Part shown: positions 1-9,564 of the stretch, in pieces
Layout of the letters: the number at the start of each line of letters is the position of its first letter
Numbering within the stretch: position 1 is the first letter of the stretch
Assembly (NCBI GenBank): GCA_015350385.1
Contig: WNKI01000001.1
Location: 4,768,451 to 4,832,450, forward strand
Source of the DNA: Aculops lycopersici
Taxonomy: Eukaryota; Arthropoda; Arachnida; Trombidiformes; Eriophyidae
DNA length: 64,000 bases
Reading direction: 5' to 3'
Program-made: the position numbers and the translations under genes
Notes under the pieces: model-generated
What the model saw: the letters and a program-made list of their open reading frames with translations, nothing else
The model's database searches: none
Told to the model about the DNA's origin: nothing

Positions 1-3000
1 AACAATCTAGCAGCAAATTATCGGCTCGACGAGGGTGCGGAGGGAAATGTAAACAATGCAAGTTTATTAAAGCAGCAGCAGCATCGTGGCAACCACCTGA
101 TCTCACAGGTTGCCGCGACACCCAGCAACCAATTTGGTTTGGTCGCAAAGTTAACCACAACTCTAGGTATCCAGAACCAGCAGCAATCTTCAAATGGCTT
201 CACAACAACAACAGCAACAACAACAATCACAACTCCGAAGCCAGTGTTAATTTTGCAACAAAACCGAATTCTCACAGAGCAACCAAGACAACAACAACAA
301 CCACAAAAGCAAAAACCAAGTCAAGAGGACAGACACCACTACATCACGAGGCAACATGTAGTTCAGAATCCCTCGGGGAGCCAGCAGCAGAATCTAGTCA
401 AATCGGCGCGCCTCGCCAGCTACTCACTCAGCTGTCCCCACGAGGCAGCCATCTACCCATGCACCTGTGTATTCCACGACCCGAACTCGCTGGCCGAGTC
501 CGAGGAGCCCGAGCCGGAGCCTATTTTTGAGATCTCCTCCGAGCCCATGACTCCGGAACCACTAGTTATGACGAGCACTTCAATTCCGACTTCTACTTCA
601 ACTACTTCAACCACCACAACAACAACAACAACAACAACAACAACTCCAAAGCCAACAACAACCACAACAACTCCAAAACCGTCCACCACAACCACTTCCG
701 CTCGGCCGACGGAGCCAGCAAAAACCACCACAACCACCACAGAGACACCTACGAGTCAATCGCAAGGCGCAACAAGTGTCGGCCCGTCAACATCAACACC
801 AACGTCCTTTGTTACCGAGGCGCCATCGACCACAACTCAAGCATTCAGCTCGCCACTTGGCTCAACCACAACGCCGGCCCCAGAAACTCCGGCCATCTCT
901 TCCACTTTGCCACCGCCGCCGCCGGTCAAGGTCGAGAGTTCAACTGGCGAGACGCTTGGGATAAATGTCACACATTTGCCGGCGATCTTAATCTCAACCT
1001 CAACAACAACCACTACGTCGACCACGAATACGACGCCGCCAACGCCAAGAGCGACGTCTACCAATTCAACTGGAAGCTTAGCAACACTTAATTTCCCTGA
1101 GCCAACAAGTGGCCAGGCGGCGACAAGTTCCGCGCCTCTGCCACTTGTTGCCTCGAGCGTTGCGGTCAGCAACATAGTGACGCCATCGGCTTCCCTCGCG
1201 GCAACAGCAACGGCGTCGCCGACGACCACGACGAACGCAGAAACAATGAGCACTCCGCCAACGACCGAAGGCGCCACTTCCTTGACAACTTTGCATCCTC
1301 AAACTAATACCACTAGCAGTGGCACTCAAATCGAATTGGTCTCATCCGCCTCAACGCAAAGCGCTTCCTCTCCGGCGTCCGGCGAGCTGGTGGCCAATAT
1401 AAGTGTTAGTGGAGCTGAAGCGTCGCCGAGGCCAACGATAACGATAGCGTTGACGCCAACGCCGACTCCGACGCCAAGTGAGCAAGCGAAGCCAAGTGGT
1501 GGCCTTGATCAAACAAAGCCGACCGAGCGGCCGAAAACAATGCCATCGAGTGAGTGGCCAGCATCACCAAGTGCATCGCCGTTGACCAAGTTGACGACAG
1601 AGGCAACTACAACAACTCCTCCAGCAATCAAGGCCGCCGAGCTGCTGACCGTCGCCACCACCACCACAACGGCGATGCCAATAATGGAAACATCAACTTC
1701 ACTGCCAACTAATGAGGAGGAATCCAAACAAAAACAACTACACGGAACAACCACAACAAAAGGTCCCCCGGTCGAGGTTTCAATTTCGCCATTGAACGCG
1801 ACCACGCCCACCCACTTGAGTGGCCCAGAGTGGACCACAACCAGCGAGTTGCCGGTTGCTCCATTGAGTAGCTTTTCAACAACCAATGCTAAAAACAACA
1901 CACCAACTTCAATCCCTTCAACTTCAACCATTTCTACACTGCCCAATCCAATTCGCCACGAGGAGCCACAGGTAGTTGGAGGGAATCGCACAAACTCAGC
2001 GGTAGGCGCAACGAGGGCGCCCAAGAAACTGGCCGAGTCGGCGTCGCTTGTTAGCATCGCATCAACTGGCTCTAGCACCAGCACCAGCACCACCACTACC
2101 ACTACCACTACAATGGCACCCCCAACTCTAATTCCAATTCCAAATCCAATTCCAAACTCGACTACAACACCAATTCCGACTCCAACCTTGGCTTCAATCC
2201 AAACGTCAACTGCGATAAGCGTGAAGCCAACTACTGTGTCAACACCAACAACCGGCGCAAGCACAGCGCCGCCCACGACACCAGCCGCCAATCGGAGTTC
2301 GGGATCACCGATAGCGACGGCGGCTGGAGTTTTAATAGTAGGAGCACCAGTTTCTGCTCAAACTGGACCAACCGGCGGCGTGGGCGGCGGCACCTTGACG
2401 CTGAGCAGCCAGCAGCAGCCACCGGTTGCCTCTGTGACCGTCGCACCAGCGACACCGGGCAACGCGAGCAGCATCCGGCCCAATTCAGTATCGGCTTCAG
2501 TGCCAGTGGCGGTAAGTCATGCGCCGAGTCGGGCTTCGAATCAACAAGTTGGATCGGCGGTGGCAGTGGCGCCAAGTCAACATAACAACAGCAACAGCAA
2601 CAACAACCACCATCATCACAGCCACAATCAGCAACCGCCGGCGGCAAACACGAGCAACAACAATTTTTCCAACCACAACTCAAGCCACCAACCATCTCAT
2701 CAGTCATCCCAATCCCAATCCCAATCTCAATCTACGGCAACGGCGGCCGCGAATCATAGCATCACCAACTCCAACGGCAGACACAATGCCAGCAGCTCGC
2801 ATCGCCACCACCAGCTCAGGCCCAACGGAATCAACAGGTCAAGGTTGGCCAGTAGGCCGGCAAACCACCGACCACTTTCATCTAGCTCGACTCATACAAC
2901 CGCCACCAATGCAACCGGTGCGGCGCCTCCTGCCAACAACCACCACCTTCACCACCACCAGCATCACCAAAATCAGGCGGCGGCCCAGCACTCGCCACCC

Positions 3001-3522
3001 ACTAATCAAAGCCACGGTAATAGTTTGAATACAAATAATACGAATATAACTAGTAATAATACTACGATCAATAGTAGTGGTGGTGGTGGTGGCGCTACAA
3101 CTAAACCGACGGCCAATGTGAGAATAACCAGACAGAGTAGCCGCCACCAAGAGCCAACTGGATCATTTACTGGTGGCCTCGAGCTGGCGCACGTGGCTCG
3201 CGTTCGCCAAACGCGCCACTACCACCTGAATTCGAATCACCAAGACGAATCAGGTAATGCTGATTCCGCGCGCAACGTTGAGGTGGTCGCCTACTGTCGC
3301 AACATCCAAAATCCACAGGTCCTCAAGGAAGCCATTAAAGGGTTTAGAGGCCATCAGGTGAGCTACTTTGTCATTGATAGCTGCAAGGTGCCCGCCTTTC
3401 CCAACGACCTGTTTGCCGGCATCGACGTTCGCTGGCTCGAAATGTCCAATTCGACTGTCCAATTCCACAATAACTTCCTGCACTCGCGTAGCAGTGGTGT
3501 TGCTGTTGGTGGCAGTCGATAG
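1..3522 (+). CDS. Ser/Thr/Pro-rich mucin-like protein with split LRR N-terminal cap (5' partial)
   Basis: The frame is open from base 1, so the true start lies left of the window; the first in-frame candidate near 139 is TTG and is not a convincing start. The stop is TAG at 3520-3522. Near 433 the protein has CPHEAAIYPCTC, which resembles the cysteine cap of extracellular arthropod leucine-rich-repeat proteins. About 900 residues of Thr/Ser/Pro/Asn/Gln/His low complexity follow, with poly-Thr runs and TTTTPKP-type units that suggest mucin O-glycosylation. The LRR-like text resumes near 3280 (VVAYCRNIQNPQVLKEAIKG, then VIDSCKVPAFPNDLFAGIDV) and stops after about one repeat. It is probably extracellular; function is unknown. 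Odd points are the size of the insert within a cap and the absence of further LRRs before the poly(A) signal. Unseen exons upstream are certain; spliced-out parts of the low-complexity region cannot be excluded. Confidence 0.65.
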   Translation, partial: NNLAANYRLDEGAEGNVNNASLLKQQQHRGNHLISQVAATPSNQFGLVAKLTTTLGIQNQQQSSNGFTTTTATTTITTPKPVLILQQNRILTEQPRQQQQPQKQKPSQEDRHHYITRQHVVQNPSGSQQQNLVKSARLASYSLSCPHEAAIYPCTCVFHDPNSLAESEEPEPEPIFEISSEPMTPEPLVMTSTSIPTSTSTTSTTTTTTTTTTTTPKPTTTTTTPKPSTTTTSARPTEPAKTTTTTTETPTSQSQGATSVGPSTSTPTSFVTEAPSTTTQAFSSPLGSTTTPAPETPAISSTLPPPPPVKVESSTGETLGINVTHLPAILISTSTTTTTSTTNTTPPTPRATSTNSTGSLATLNFPEPTSGQAATSSAPLPLVASSVAVSNIVTPSASLAATATASPTTTTNAETMSTPPTTEGATSLTTLHPQTNTTSSGTQIELVSSASTQSASSPASGELVANISVSGAEASPRPTITIALTPTPTPTPSEQAKPSGGLDQTKPTERPKTMPSSEWPASPSASPLTKLTTEATTTTPPAIKAAELLTVATTTTTAMPIMETSTSLPTNEEESKQKQLHGTTTTKGPPVEVSISPLNATTPTHLSGPEWTTTSELPVAPLSSFSTTNAKNNTPTSIPSTSTISTLPNPIRHEEPQVVGGNRTNSAVGATRAPKKLAESASLVSIASTGSSTSTSTTTTTTTTMAPPTLIPIPNPIPNSTTTPIPTPTLASIQTSTAISVKPTTVSTPTTGASTAPPTTPAANRSSGSPIATAAGVLIVGAPVSAQTGPTGGVGGGTLTLSSQQQPPVASVTVAPATPGNASSIRPNSVSASVPVAVSHAPSRASNQQVGSAVAVAPSQHNNSNSNNNHHHHSHNQQPPAANTSNNNFSNHNSSHQPSHQSSQSQSQSQSTATAAANHSITNSNGRHNASSSHRHHQLRPNGINRSRLASRPANHRPLSSSSTHTTATNATGAAPPANNHHLHHHQHHQNQAAAQHSPPTNQSHGNSLNTNNTNITSNNTTINSSGGGGGATTKPTANVRITRQSSRHQEPTGSFTGGLELAHVARVRQTRHYHLNSNHQDESGNADSARNVEVVAYCRNIQNPQVLKEAIKGFRGHQVSYFVIDSCKVPAFPNDLFAGIDVRWLEMSNSTVQFHNNFLHSRSSGVAVGGSR

Positions 3523-3647
3523 TTCCGGTGTAATTTTCAAACTTCCAATGGTGTAAATATGTTAAGATGAAATAGATATATAAATTGCATGCCTTAGTGT
3601 ATTCTCTATACGCTGTCAAAGATATTAATAACTTAACTTAAAACTCT

Positions 3648-3653
3648 AATAAA
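3648..3653 (+). terminator. poly(A) signal AATAAA
   Basis: The canonical AATAAA hexamer lies 126 bp after the stop of the mucin/LRR-like gene. It supports that gene ending here rather than continuing into more LRR exons. Confidence 0.6.
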
Positions 3654-4334
3654 AGAACTCCCCCTTTCCCCACTACTATTGGCGCATCACTTTTTTGCTT
3701 CTGCTTCCTTCCTTTAAGTAGCTAGTGTATCGTTTTATTCACGAGAAAGAGTAATATCATGCTCTAGGGATGCGTGGGCAAGGTGTTTGCTCTTTGAGAT
3801 TTAAAAACTGCAAGGAAATAACAAATCTCTTGCGACATTGTCGTTGCGCCTCCAATGTGAGTCGGCTGCTCGACTTGCATTGAAATCGAGTAGAAAACTA
3901 CCTTCAAGTGCCGCTACTTGAAAACAACTCTTTAAACTTTGCGTCTGTTAGCGACACTTTCACTTGTCGCCTTTTTGATTCTCAAAGAAAAAAGAATACA
4001 CTTACAAGGCTGCAATAGGAGACGACAACCAATGGACTGCTCAACTTGTTGATTCTCGCAACACCGGCGCCGAAATTCCTCTCCCCTTTCCCCCACTTGC
4101 AAGCTCCCCAATTTACAAGTCTCTGGCGCCGGAGGCGCCAAATGTCTAGACGATTCCCAGCGGCCGGCGCCAGATTGCTCGTCGCATCCATCTGGACCAA
4201 AACTGTTGGTGATTTGCAATTGGCCAACTTGAAAGTTGGATAACTCATTCTCGGATCTCCTATTGAAGCGCAAACATCTCCATTGCATCAATCTAATATT
4301 CTATATCGCACCGATTAATTATTGATCATTCATT
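3654..4334. other. intergenic region upstream of nanos
   Basis: About 680 bp without a supportable gene. It is AT-rich with a GC-richer patch of GGCGCC palindromes near 4060-4175. It presumably contains the nanos promoter and 5' UTR, but I see no clear TATA box or initiator. Confidence 0.4.
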
Positions 4335-4937
4335 ATGATGCCTCATTTAAATAATCGTCCATCCCCACAAGCTCAATGGAGGAACAACTCGAGTGGCAAC
4401 ACTAAGAGGATCTTCTGTACTCTGTGCAAAAAGAACGGCGAGCCAGAGAGTTTCTACACAGGCCACAAACTCAAGGACGAGAACCAAAGGATTACCTGTC
4501 CCATTTTGGCCAATTATACCTGTCCCATTTGCCAAACACGTGGTCAGCACACACGCAGCTACTGTCCAAAAAACCCTCAAGCAAAGTCGTATGCCGAGAC
4601 CAAGACTAAGTGCGTGTCGTTACCGAAAAAGAGCAAGCAACAAAAAACGGAACCCGAAACGCGAGCCGTTTATTTGTTCGAAAATGATCATCTTCGTTAC
4701 ATTCAAGTCGCAGCTCAGCTGGTGGAATTGATGATAAGACAAAGGTTACCCCTGGATTTGGACCAGCAAGCTCAGCTTTTAGCCGAGCAATTGTTTGCCA
4801 ACCTGAATATCTCGAGAAACGAGCCACAAGCGCTGCAGCCGCAACGACTACAGCCTCAGCAGCAACCTTCGCCACCAACTGCACTTGCATCATTTAATCC
4901 AAACTTAAACGTAAACTCCTTTACATCTTTCCCTTGA
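4335..4937 (+). CDS. nanos: Nanos translational repressor, 200 aa
   Basis: A Nanos-type zinc-binding domain lies at residues 28-77. The first knuckle is C28-x2-C31-x12-H44-x10-C55, with TCPILANYTCPIC, the strongly conserved Nanos core, following. The second is C63-x2-C66-x5-H72-x4-C77. Nanos partners with Pumilio on 3' UTRs and recruits CCR4-NOT in germline cells. The rest of the protein is basic and then Gln/Pro-rich (PQALQPQRLQPQQQPSP). The ATG at 4335 is followed at once by a second Met. An oddity is the x5 spacing in the second knuckle, where the family usually has x7. The last 17 bases of the CDS overlap the antisense end of transaldolase. It is a single exon. Identification is secure; which Nanos paralogue is unknown. 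Confidence 0.92.
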   Translation: MMPHLNNRPSPQAQWRNNSSGNTKRIFCTLCKKNGEPESFYTGHKLKDENQRITCPILANYTCPICQTRGQHTRSYCPKNPQAKSYAETKTKCVSLPKKSKQQKTEPETRAVYLFENDHLRYIQVAAQLVELMIRQRLPLDLDQQAQLLAEQLFANLNISRNEPQALQPQRLQPQQQPSPPTALASFNPNLNVNSFTSFP

Positions 4938-5859
4938 CCAAGGCCTCAAGTTTCTCCTGGTCAATGACAAACTTTCTAATTCCCTCGGCTAACTTGAAAT
5001 GCGCCATCTCATCCTGGTTCATTTGGAAGCGGAAGGCGGGCTCGTCAATAGAAACCTTATCCAATCCCTCCAAACTCTTGGCCTTCTCGGCATCCAAACA
5101 CTTGGGCACCTCAACGCCGCGCTCCTCGTCCAGTTCCTTCAATAGAGCAGGTGAAATGGTCAACAAATCACAGCCGGCAAGACACTTGATCTCGCTTATG
5201 TTTCTAAATGAGGCGCCCATAACCACCGTCTTATACCCGTGCTTCTTATAATAATTATATATCTTAGTCACCGATTTGACTCCCGGATCATCGAATGGGT
5301 TGACATATGTTTTCACCTGATAATAATCATAAATTCTACCGACAAATGGAGAAATAAGCGTCGCTCCCACTTCGGCACAAGGAATGGCTTGCGCCATACT
5401 AAACAATAAAGTCATGTTACAATGAATACCATGTTCATTCTCCAATATCTTAGCCGCTTGGATCCCTTCCCAGGTACTGGCCAGCTTAATTAAAACTCGC
5501 TCCTTCTTGATTCCACGCTCCTCGTAGAGTTTAATCAACTTAAGTGCCTTTGAAACACTCTTGTCGATATTGAAACTTAGCCTTGCATCTACCTCAGTCG
5601 AGACTCTACCTGGAATAATCTTTAGTATCTCGCAACCAAACAAAACGCAAACCAAATCCAATGTATCCTCCAAGTTTCCCTTGCCCAACTTGACAGCTTC
5701 ATCAATGATCTTGGCATAGTTTTCTTTTTGGGCAGCTTGTAATATGAGCGATGGATTTGTGGTTGCATCAGTTGGCTTAAATTTGGCCATAAGCTCAAAG
5801 TCGCCAGTGTCCGCAACCACGACACTTTGCTGACGAAGTTGTTCCAATGATGACGACAT
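4921..5859 (-). CDS. Taldo: transaldolase, 312 aa
   Basis: Cytosolic enzyme of the non-oxidative pentose phosphate pathway. It transfers a dihydroxyacetone unit from sedoheptulose-7-phosphate to glyceraldehyde-3-phosphate through a Schiff base. The whole class I aldolase-like barrel is present: FKPTDATTNPSLIL near the N-terminus, the catalytic lysine at about residue 125 in VLIKLASTWEGIQ, then HCNMTLLFS and LISPFVGRIYD. Length is close to that of other animal enzymes. I chose the ATG at 5859 (MSSSLEQL); the frame extends seven residues upstream only to a TTG. Single exon. Its TAA stop at 4921-4923 lies inside the nanos coding region, so the two genes converge and overlap. Confidence 0.97.
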   Translation of the reverse strand: MSSSLEQLRQQSVVVADTGDFELMAKFKPTDATTNPSLILQAAQKENYAKIIDEAVKLGKGNLEDTLDLVCVLFGCEILKIIPGRVSTEVDARLSFNIDKSVSKALKLIKLYEERGIKKERVLIKLASTWEGIQAAKILENEHGIHCNMTLLFSMAQAIPCAEVGATLISPFVGRIYDYYQVKTYVNPFDDPGVKSVTKIYNYYKKHGYKTVVMGASFRNISEIKCLAGCDLLTISPALLKELDEERGVEVPKCLDAEKAKSLEGLDKVSIDEPAFRFQMNQDEMAHFKLAEGIRKFVIDQEKLEALVKGKM

Positions 5860-6867
5860 TTTTATATGTAAATGTATCAAATCCCCAGAAAATATTTTCC
5901 TACTATTGATATTATTAAAAATATTATTATATCAATCTTCTAAGATATGTTGTTTTCTCTCCGAAATAATAATAATCTTTCTCTCTTTCTCTATCTCTAT
6001 GAGGTCAGACAAGTTAATGTTGATTTTATACCTTCTCACTGTGCTGCTGCACTCGTCCAAACTCCTACAAGTGGTTACTTGTAGGAGTCAAGCCAACACA
6101 GCGGCTGAAGTCATGATACGCCTCAAGAAGAAGAAGAAGAAGAAGATAGGAGAAGCTTATGTATGAGTTAGTGTGGTGTGAAGATCGTGCACCTGTTCCA
6201 TTCAGAGATACGATAACGACTGGAGAGCAAGCCACTGGAGGCATGAAGTCTTCGTGCTCTCCCTTTCCTCCCCCAACTTGAAGCAAAACTTAGTTGCGAG
6301 TCTTAGATGAGACGACGAGGACTATTCACGACTGGTGCACTCCAGCGGCCAATTGCTCGAAGATGACGACAAGTCATTCGATTAGGGAGAAAGCCTAACA
6401 GGCGTCGATAGGGCCAACAATCCTATGGCCTTTTGATCAGCTAGTGGATGCAAGCTCAACAAGTGGCGGGGTTGCAAAAAGAAAGTCTTAGAAGAAAACT
6501 GCAGATGAATGTACGGATTACGTAAGTTTAGCGATAAACACGCGAAAATACTCAGGAAAACATGTCGCTAAATTTCAGTCAATCAGCGGCCACTTATCTC
6601 TGGCTAGATCTGGTGGTTTCAACGAAAGTGAACTCACAGATCTTTTTTCTTTCTATCAATCAACAGGGCAAATCAGTAATGTATGTTACTACCGCCTACG
6701 ATTGGCGGAAATGAACTCAATCAACAGGCACACCAACAGGTGAACTCAAACAACGAGTAAAGATGACAACTTTGCTAGATTATTAGATTAAGATTGTCTG
6801 GTTCAATAAGTTTTCGACTCAACATTACTTTTTATGATCGTTACTGTCCAATGTCCTCTTTTTGTTG
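5860..6867. other. intergenic region between transaldolase and MGRN1
   Basis: About 1 kb without a gene. It holds the transaldolase 5' side, a short GAA-type repeat at about 6123-6145, a perfect hairpin at 6061-6088, one CAACAAGTGG word at 6457-6466, and the MGRN1 3' UTR side near 6867. I found no clear minus-strand AATAAA for MGRN1. Confidence 0.4.
6061..6088. repeat. perfect inverted repeat, 12-bp arms, 4-nt loop
   Basis: ACTCCTACAAGT at 6061-6072 is exactly complementary to ACTTGTAGGAGT at 6077-6088 with loop GGTT. It lies in non-coding DNA and includes ACAAGTGG, part of the dispersed motif seen elsewhere in the window. Confidence 0.9.
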
Positions 6868-9564
6868 TCAAGCTTCGATCTCTGTTACTGAACTGCGATC
6901 ATTCTGCCTACCTGTCTCATTGTTGCTTGCTAAACTTGTTGTTTGAGCCAATAAACTCACAACGCGACTTTGGGGTTGACCTGCTGCTCCTGTCGACGAG
7001 GTAATCAGGTGGCCACCTGGGTGTTGGGTTACAGATAGATCAGTCTCGGCGATTTGCTGGCGTGAACTCGTTGAACAATCCATCGCGTCAGTGGATACCT
7101 TTGTCTTGAGAGATGAGCTAGATTTGTGGTGAATAACTTGGGATCTGTTTTGGTTGCTGGCAGCAGTGATGTTGCCACTATTACCGAGGGGTTTTAGTCT
7201 TGTACTATCCATTGGAGTCTCTTGAGATTTCATCCGTTGGCTCATTGGTCTCAGATTAAGAGCTGCCTTGAAGGGACACCGACAGATTGGGCAGGAGTTA
7301 GCTTGGTACCTGAGTGATTGAGCACACGTACTACAGAGACATAAATGACGACATGGTAGCAACATTGTATCCCTTTCCTCGCTCATGCAAATCACACACT
7401 CAAAGGTGTTTGCCTCGCTAACTAGTGATCGATGTTGGTTATAATTCGAGTTGCTAACAAAACTGGCCCTATTTTGATCACGGTTGTCCAAAGTAAACTC
7501 AATGCTACTCCTCAACGAGACGGTATCGTAATAGTTCCGAGTGTTTAGATTTGATTGAATCGATCTTGACATATTATGTTGCTGGTTTAAACTTGCATTA
7601 CTACTAGCTCTCGACAAAGTCGGCGATCTATCCGATCTTATACTACGGCCGAGTGATGGTTGCGGCGGCGATTCGCTTTGAGTCAATCTCTTGTGTTCGA
7701 TTCCATAAATATCCTGTAGAATGTATTGCACGCCATCAGCAAATATAATTTGCTTCAATGGTTTGATCGAAAAACTATCATCAAGTTGACTTCTCTCTAT
7801 TGTGGCGACTAAAGATTGGGATTGCCTTGGTAGTGGACCCTCAAGGGCAACCATGTGAATGACAACGGGAAAAACAGCACCATCAATATAATTGCCGTCC
7901 ATATCGAGTGGCCTGTAGACCAAGAGATCATCATCAAATAGCTGAGGACTGAAGACGTGATCCTTCTGGTCGAAGTTTTGATTTAGTCCCTTTGAGTAAT
8001 TATACATTTTCGACTTAAAAGTCACATGCTGAGGTTTGTAGGTTATTCCATTCGACGTGAACTCTCTGGTGCAAAAATAAAATATTCCTATAGAGCATTC
8101 GACTTCTGAGTCGAATCTAAACTCAATATTGTATTTTCTAGAGGTAGCTTCTTGACTTGACTTATTGTGACTTGCTTTCATACGACTCGATATGTTGGAT
8201 ACCTTCGATTTATCGGCATAATCTACGTCACCCTTTGCATTGAGGTGCTCGGTGGTTGTTGTCTTTGAGTGGTCGACTTGACCTATGTTATCACTATTGT
8301 TGTTACTTGCTGCCACTACTCCTAATAAACTCTTATCAGTCTGTGGTTGGTTATGTTGTTGTGGTTCGATGATGATTCTAACATCATTGGTTGCATTAGC
8401 ACTTTCGTTAAGCAATAGAGACTTTTGCTGTTGCAATCTCTCGGATTCTGTATCATCGTCATCCTCATCGTAATCGTTGACATCTTCACTTTTTATCGAG
8501 ATGTTGATGGTGTCATTCAGAGCATCTTTAAACTCCTCATCAGTGCTACCAGTACTAGCATCATCCTCGTTATGGTTAACACTATTATTGTCGGACAACA
8601 TTGGTGCATCTTTAACTGAAGTGTAACCACCGCTTCGAGTACTACATGAGCTTTCGTTGGATGCAATAGATCCGACATCCGCTCGATTATTGAAACTTGT
8701 GTTTGTTAGATTTGTTGCTGTAAGAGATGATGATCCAGCCAGAGGGTTTTTGTTTGTGGCTCCAGTTCGAGAGCTCAAGCTTGCGGCTCTTAGTTCAAAA
8801 TCAACACTTGGATTAATGTCTGCTGCTCGACTGCTGATGGTCGAATGTCTATTTGAAGCGGAATGTTGCAATGGGTTGTTGGTAGCATTGTTACCTGTAT
8901 ATTGTGTTGAGTTTCTTCTCGAACTCTTTGAGGTCGACGACTTTCTTCTAATGAGCTTACAAACAGTAGTTTGTGAATTCTTAATTTGATGAGGCTCGAC
9001 TGCTTTATTTGTAGATATTCCTACCTGGTCACTAAATCCATTTCCAACTTCAACCGAGGAAGAAGTTGTGGTTGACTTGACTAAACGTAGTGTTTCTTTC
9101 CTAATATTTATCAACATAACTAGAGGCTTTGAGGGTTCAGAACCAAGTGGCGAAACTCCATTTTTGGATGTTTGGGTCTGAGCATCCTGCTGCTTTGCCC
9201 GAAGATTTGTAGCGTCCCGATGACGACCTGTTAATAAATTCAATGGCGAACTAAGCCTGTCTACTCGGCTAGAGACACTCTTATTGGATGCCTTCTGCCG
9301 GGTATTTAAATTTGCAATCAAGTCTTGTTGTGCCTTCTTGTAAGGCAATGAGCAAGGTTTTGTACAACTTAAAAAGTTTAAATCACAACTGTCGCCAAAG
9401 AGATAATCTGGATCATTGACCTCAAAGCGCTCACCGCCCATGAGAAAATAGTTACTGAAATAGTTTTTGTTTAAAGAATAACTATAAAACGTTTCATCCT
9501 GCTGAGATCTCTGCCTGTTTGCTTGTAAAGCCTCAAAATTCAGGCGACTCGTTATGGAGCCCAT
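6868..9564 (-). CDS. MGRN1: MGRN1/RNF157-type E3 ubiquitin ligase, 898 aa
   Basis: Mahogunin-type RING ubiquitin ligase, expected in cytosol and at membranes. The ATG at 9564 gives MGSITSR, matching the N-myristoylation start typical of the family (MGxxxS). Next come FLMGGERFEVNDPDYLFGD and, at about residues 150-165, INIRKETLRLVK. The conserved substrate-binding region resumes at about 478 (YNIEFRFDSEVECSIGIFYF) and runs to IIFADGVQYILQDIYGIE. The C3HC4 RING starts at Cys723 (CVICMSEERDTMLLPCRHLC, then CPICRCPF). Between the two halves sits a disordered insert of about 310 residues, rich in Ser/Asn and with an acidic stretch (DYDEDDDDTESE). Vertebrate MGRN1 is roughly 550 residues, so the insert explains most of the excess. 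The reading frame is uninterrupted; it is a single exon. Confidence 0.93.
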   Translation of the reverse strand: MGSITSRLNFEALQANRQRSQQDETFYSYSLNKNYFSNYFLMGGERFEVNDPDYLFGDSCDLNFLSCTKPCSLPYKKAQQDLIANLNTRQKASNKSVSSRVDRLSSPLNLLTGRHRDATNLRAKQQDAQTQTSKNGVSPLGSEPSKPLVMLINIRKETLRLVKSTTTSSSVEVGNGFSDQVGISTNKAVEPHQIKNSQTTVCKLIRRKSSTSKSSRRNSTQYTGNNATNNPLQHSASNRHSTISSRAADINPSVDFELRAASLSSRTGATNKNPLAGSSSLTATNLTNTSFNNRADVGSIASNESSCSTRSGGYTSVKDAPMLSDNNSVNHNEDDASTGSTDEEFKDALNDTINISIKSEDVNDYDEDDDDTESERLQQQKSLLLNESANATNDVRIIIEPQQHNQPQTDKSLLGVVAASNNNSDNIGQVDHSKTTTTEHLNAKGDVDYADKSKVSNISSRMKASHNKSSQEATSRKYNIEFRFDSEVECSIGIFYFCTREFTSNGITYKPQHVTFKSKMYNYSKGLNQNFDQKDHVFSPQLFDDDLLVYRPLDMDGNYIDGAVFPVVIHMVALEGPLPRQSQSLVATIERSQLDDSFSIKPLKQIIFADGVQYILQDIYGIEHKRLTQSESPPQPSLGRSIRSDRSPTLSRASSNASLNQQHNMSRSIQSNLNTRNYYDTVSLRSSIEFTLDNRDQNRASFVSNSNYNQHRSLVSEANTFECVICMSEERDTMLLPCRHLCLCSTCAQSLRYQANSCPICRCPFKAALNLRPMSQRMKSQETPMDSTRLKPLGNSGNITAASNQNRSQVIHHKSSSSLKTKVSTDAMDCSTSSRQQIAETDLSVTQHPGGHLITSSTGAAGQPQSRVVSLLAQTTSLASNNETGRQNDRSSVTEIEA

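Noticed and set aside
453..3150. Long minus-strand frames rich in Val/Gly opposite the mucin-like gene
   Set aside because: They are the antisense of ACA/ACC threonine repeats, with no domain or plausible start.
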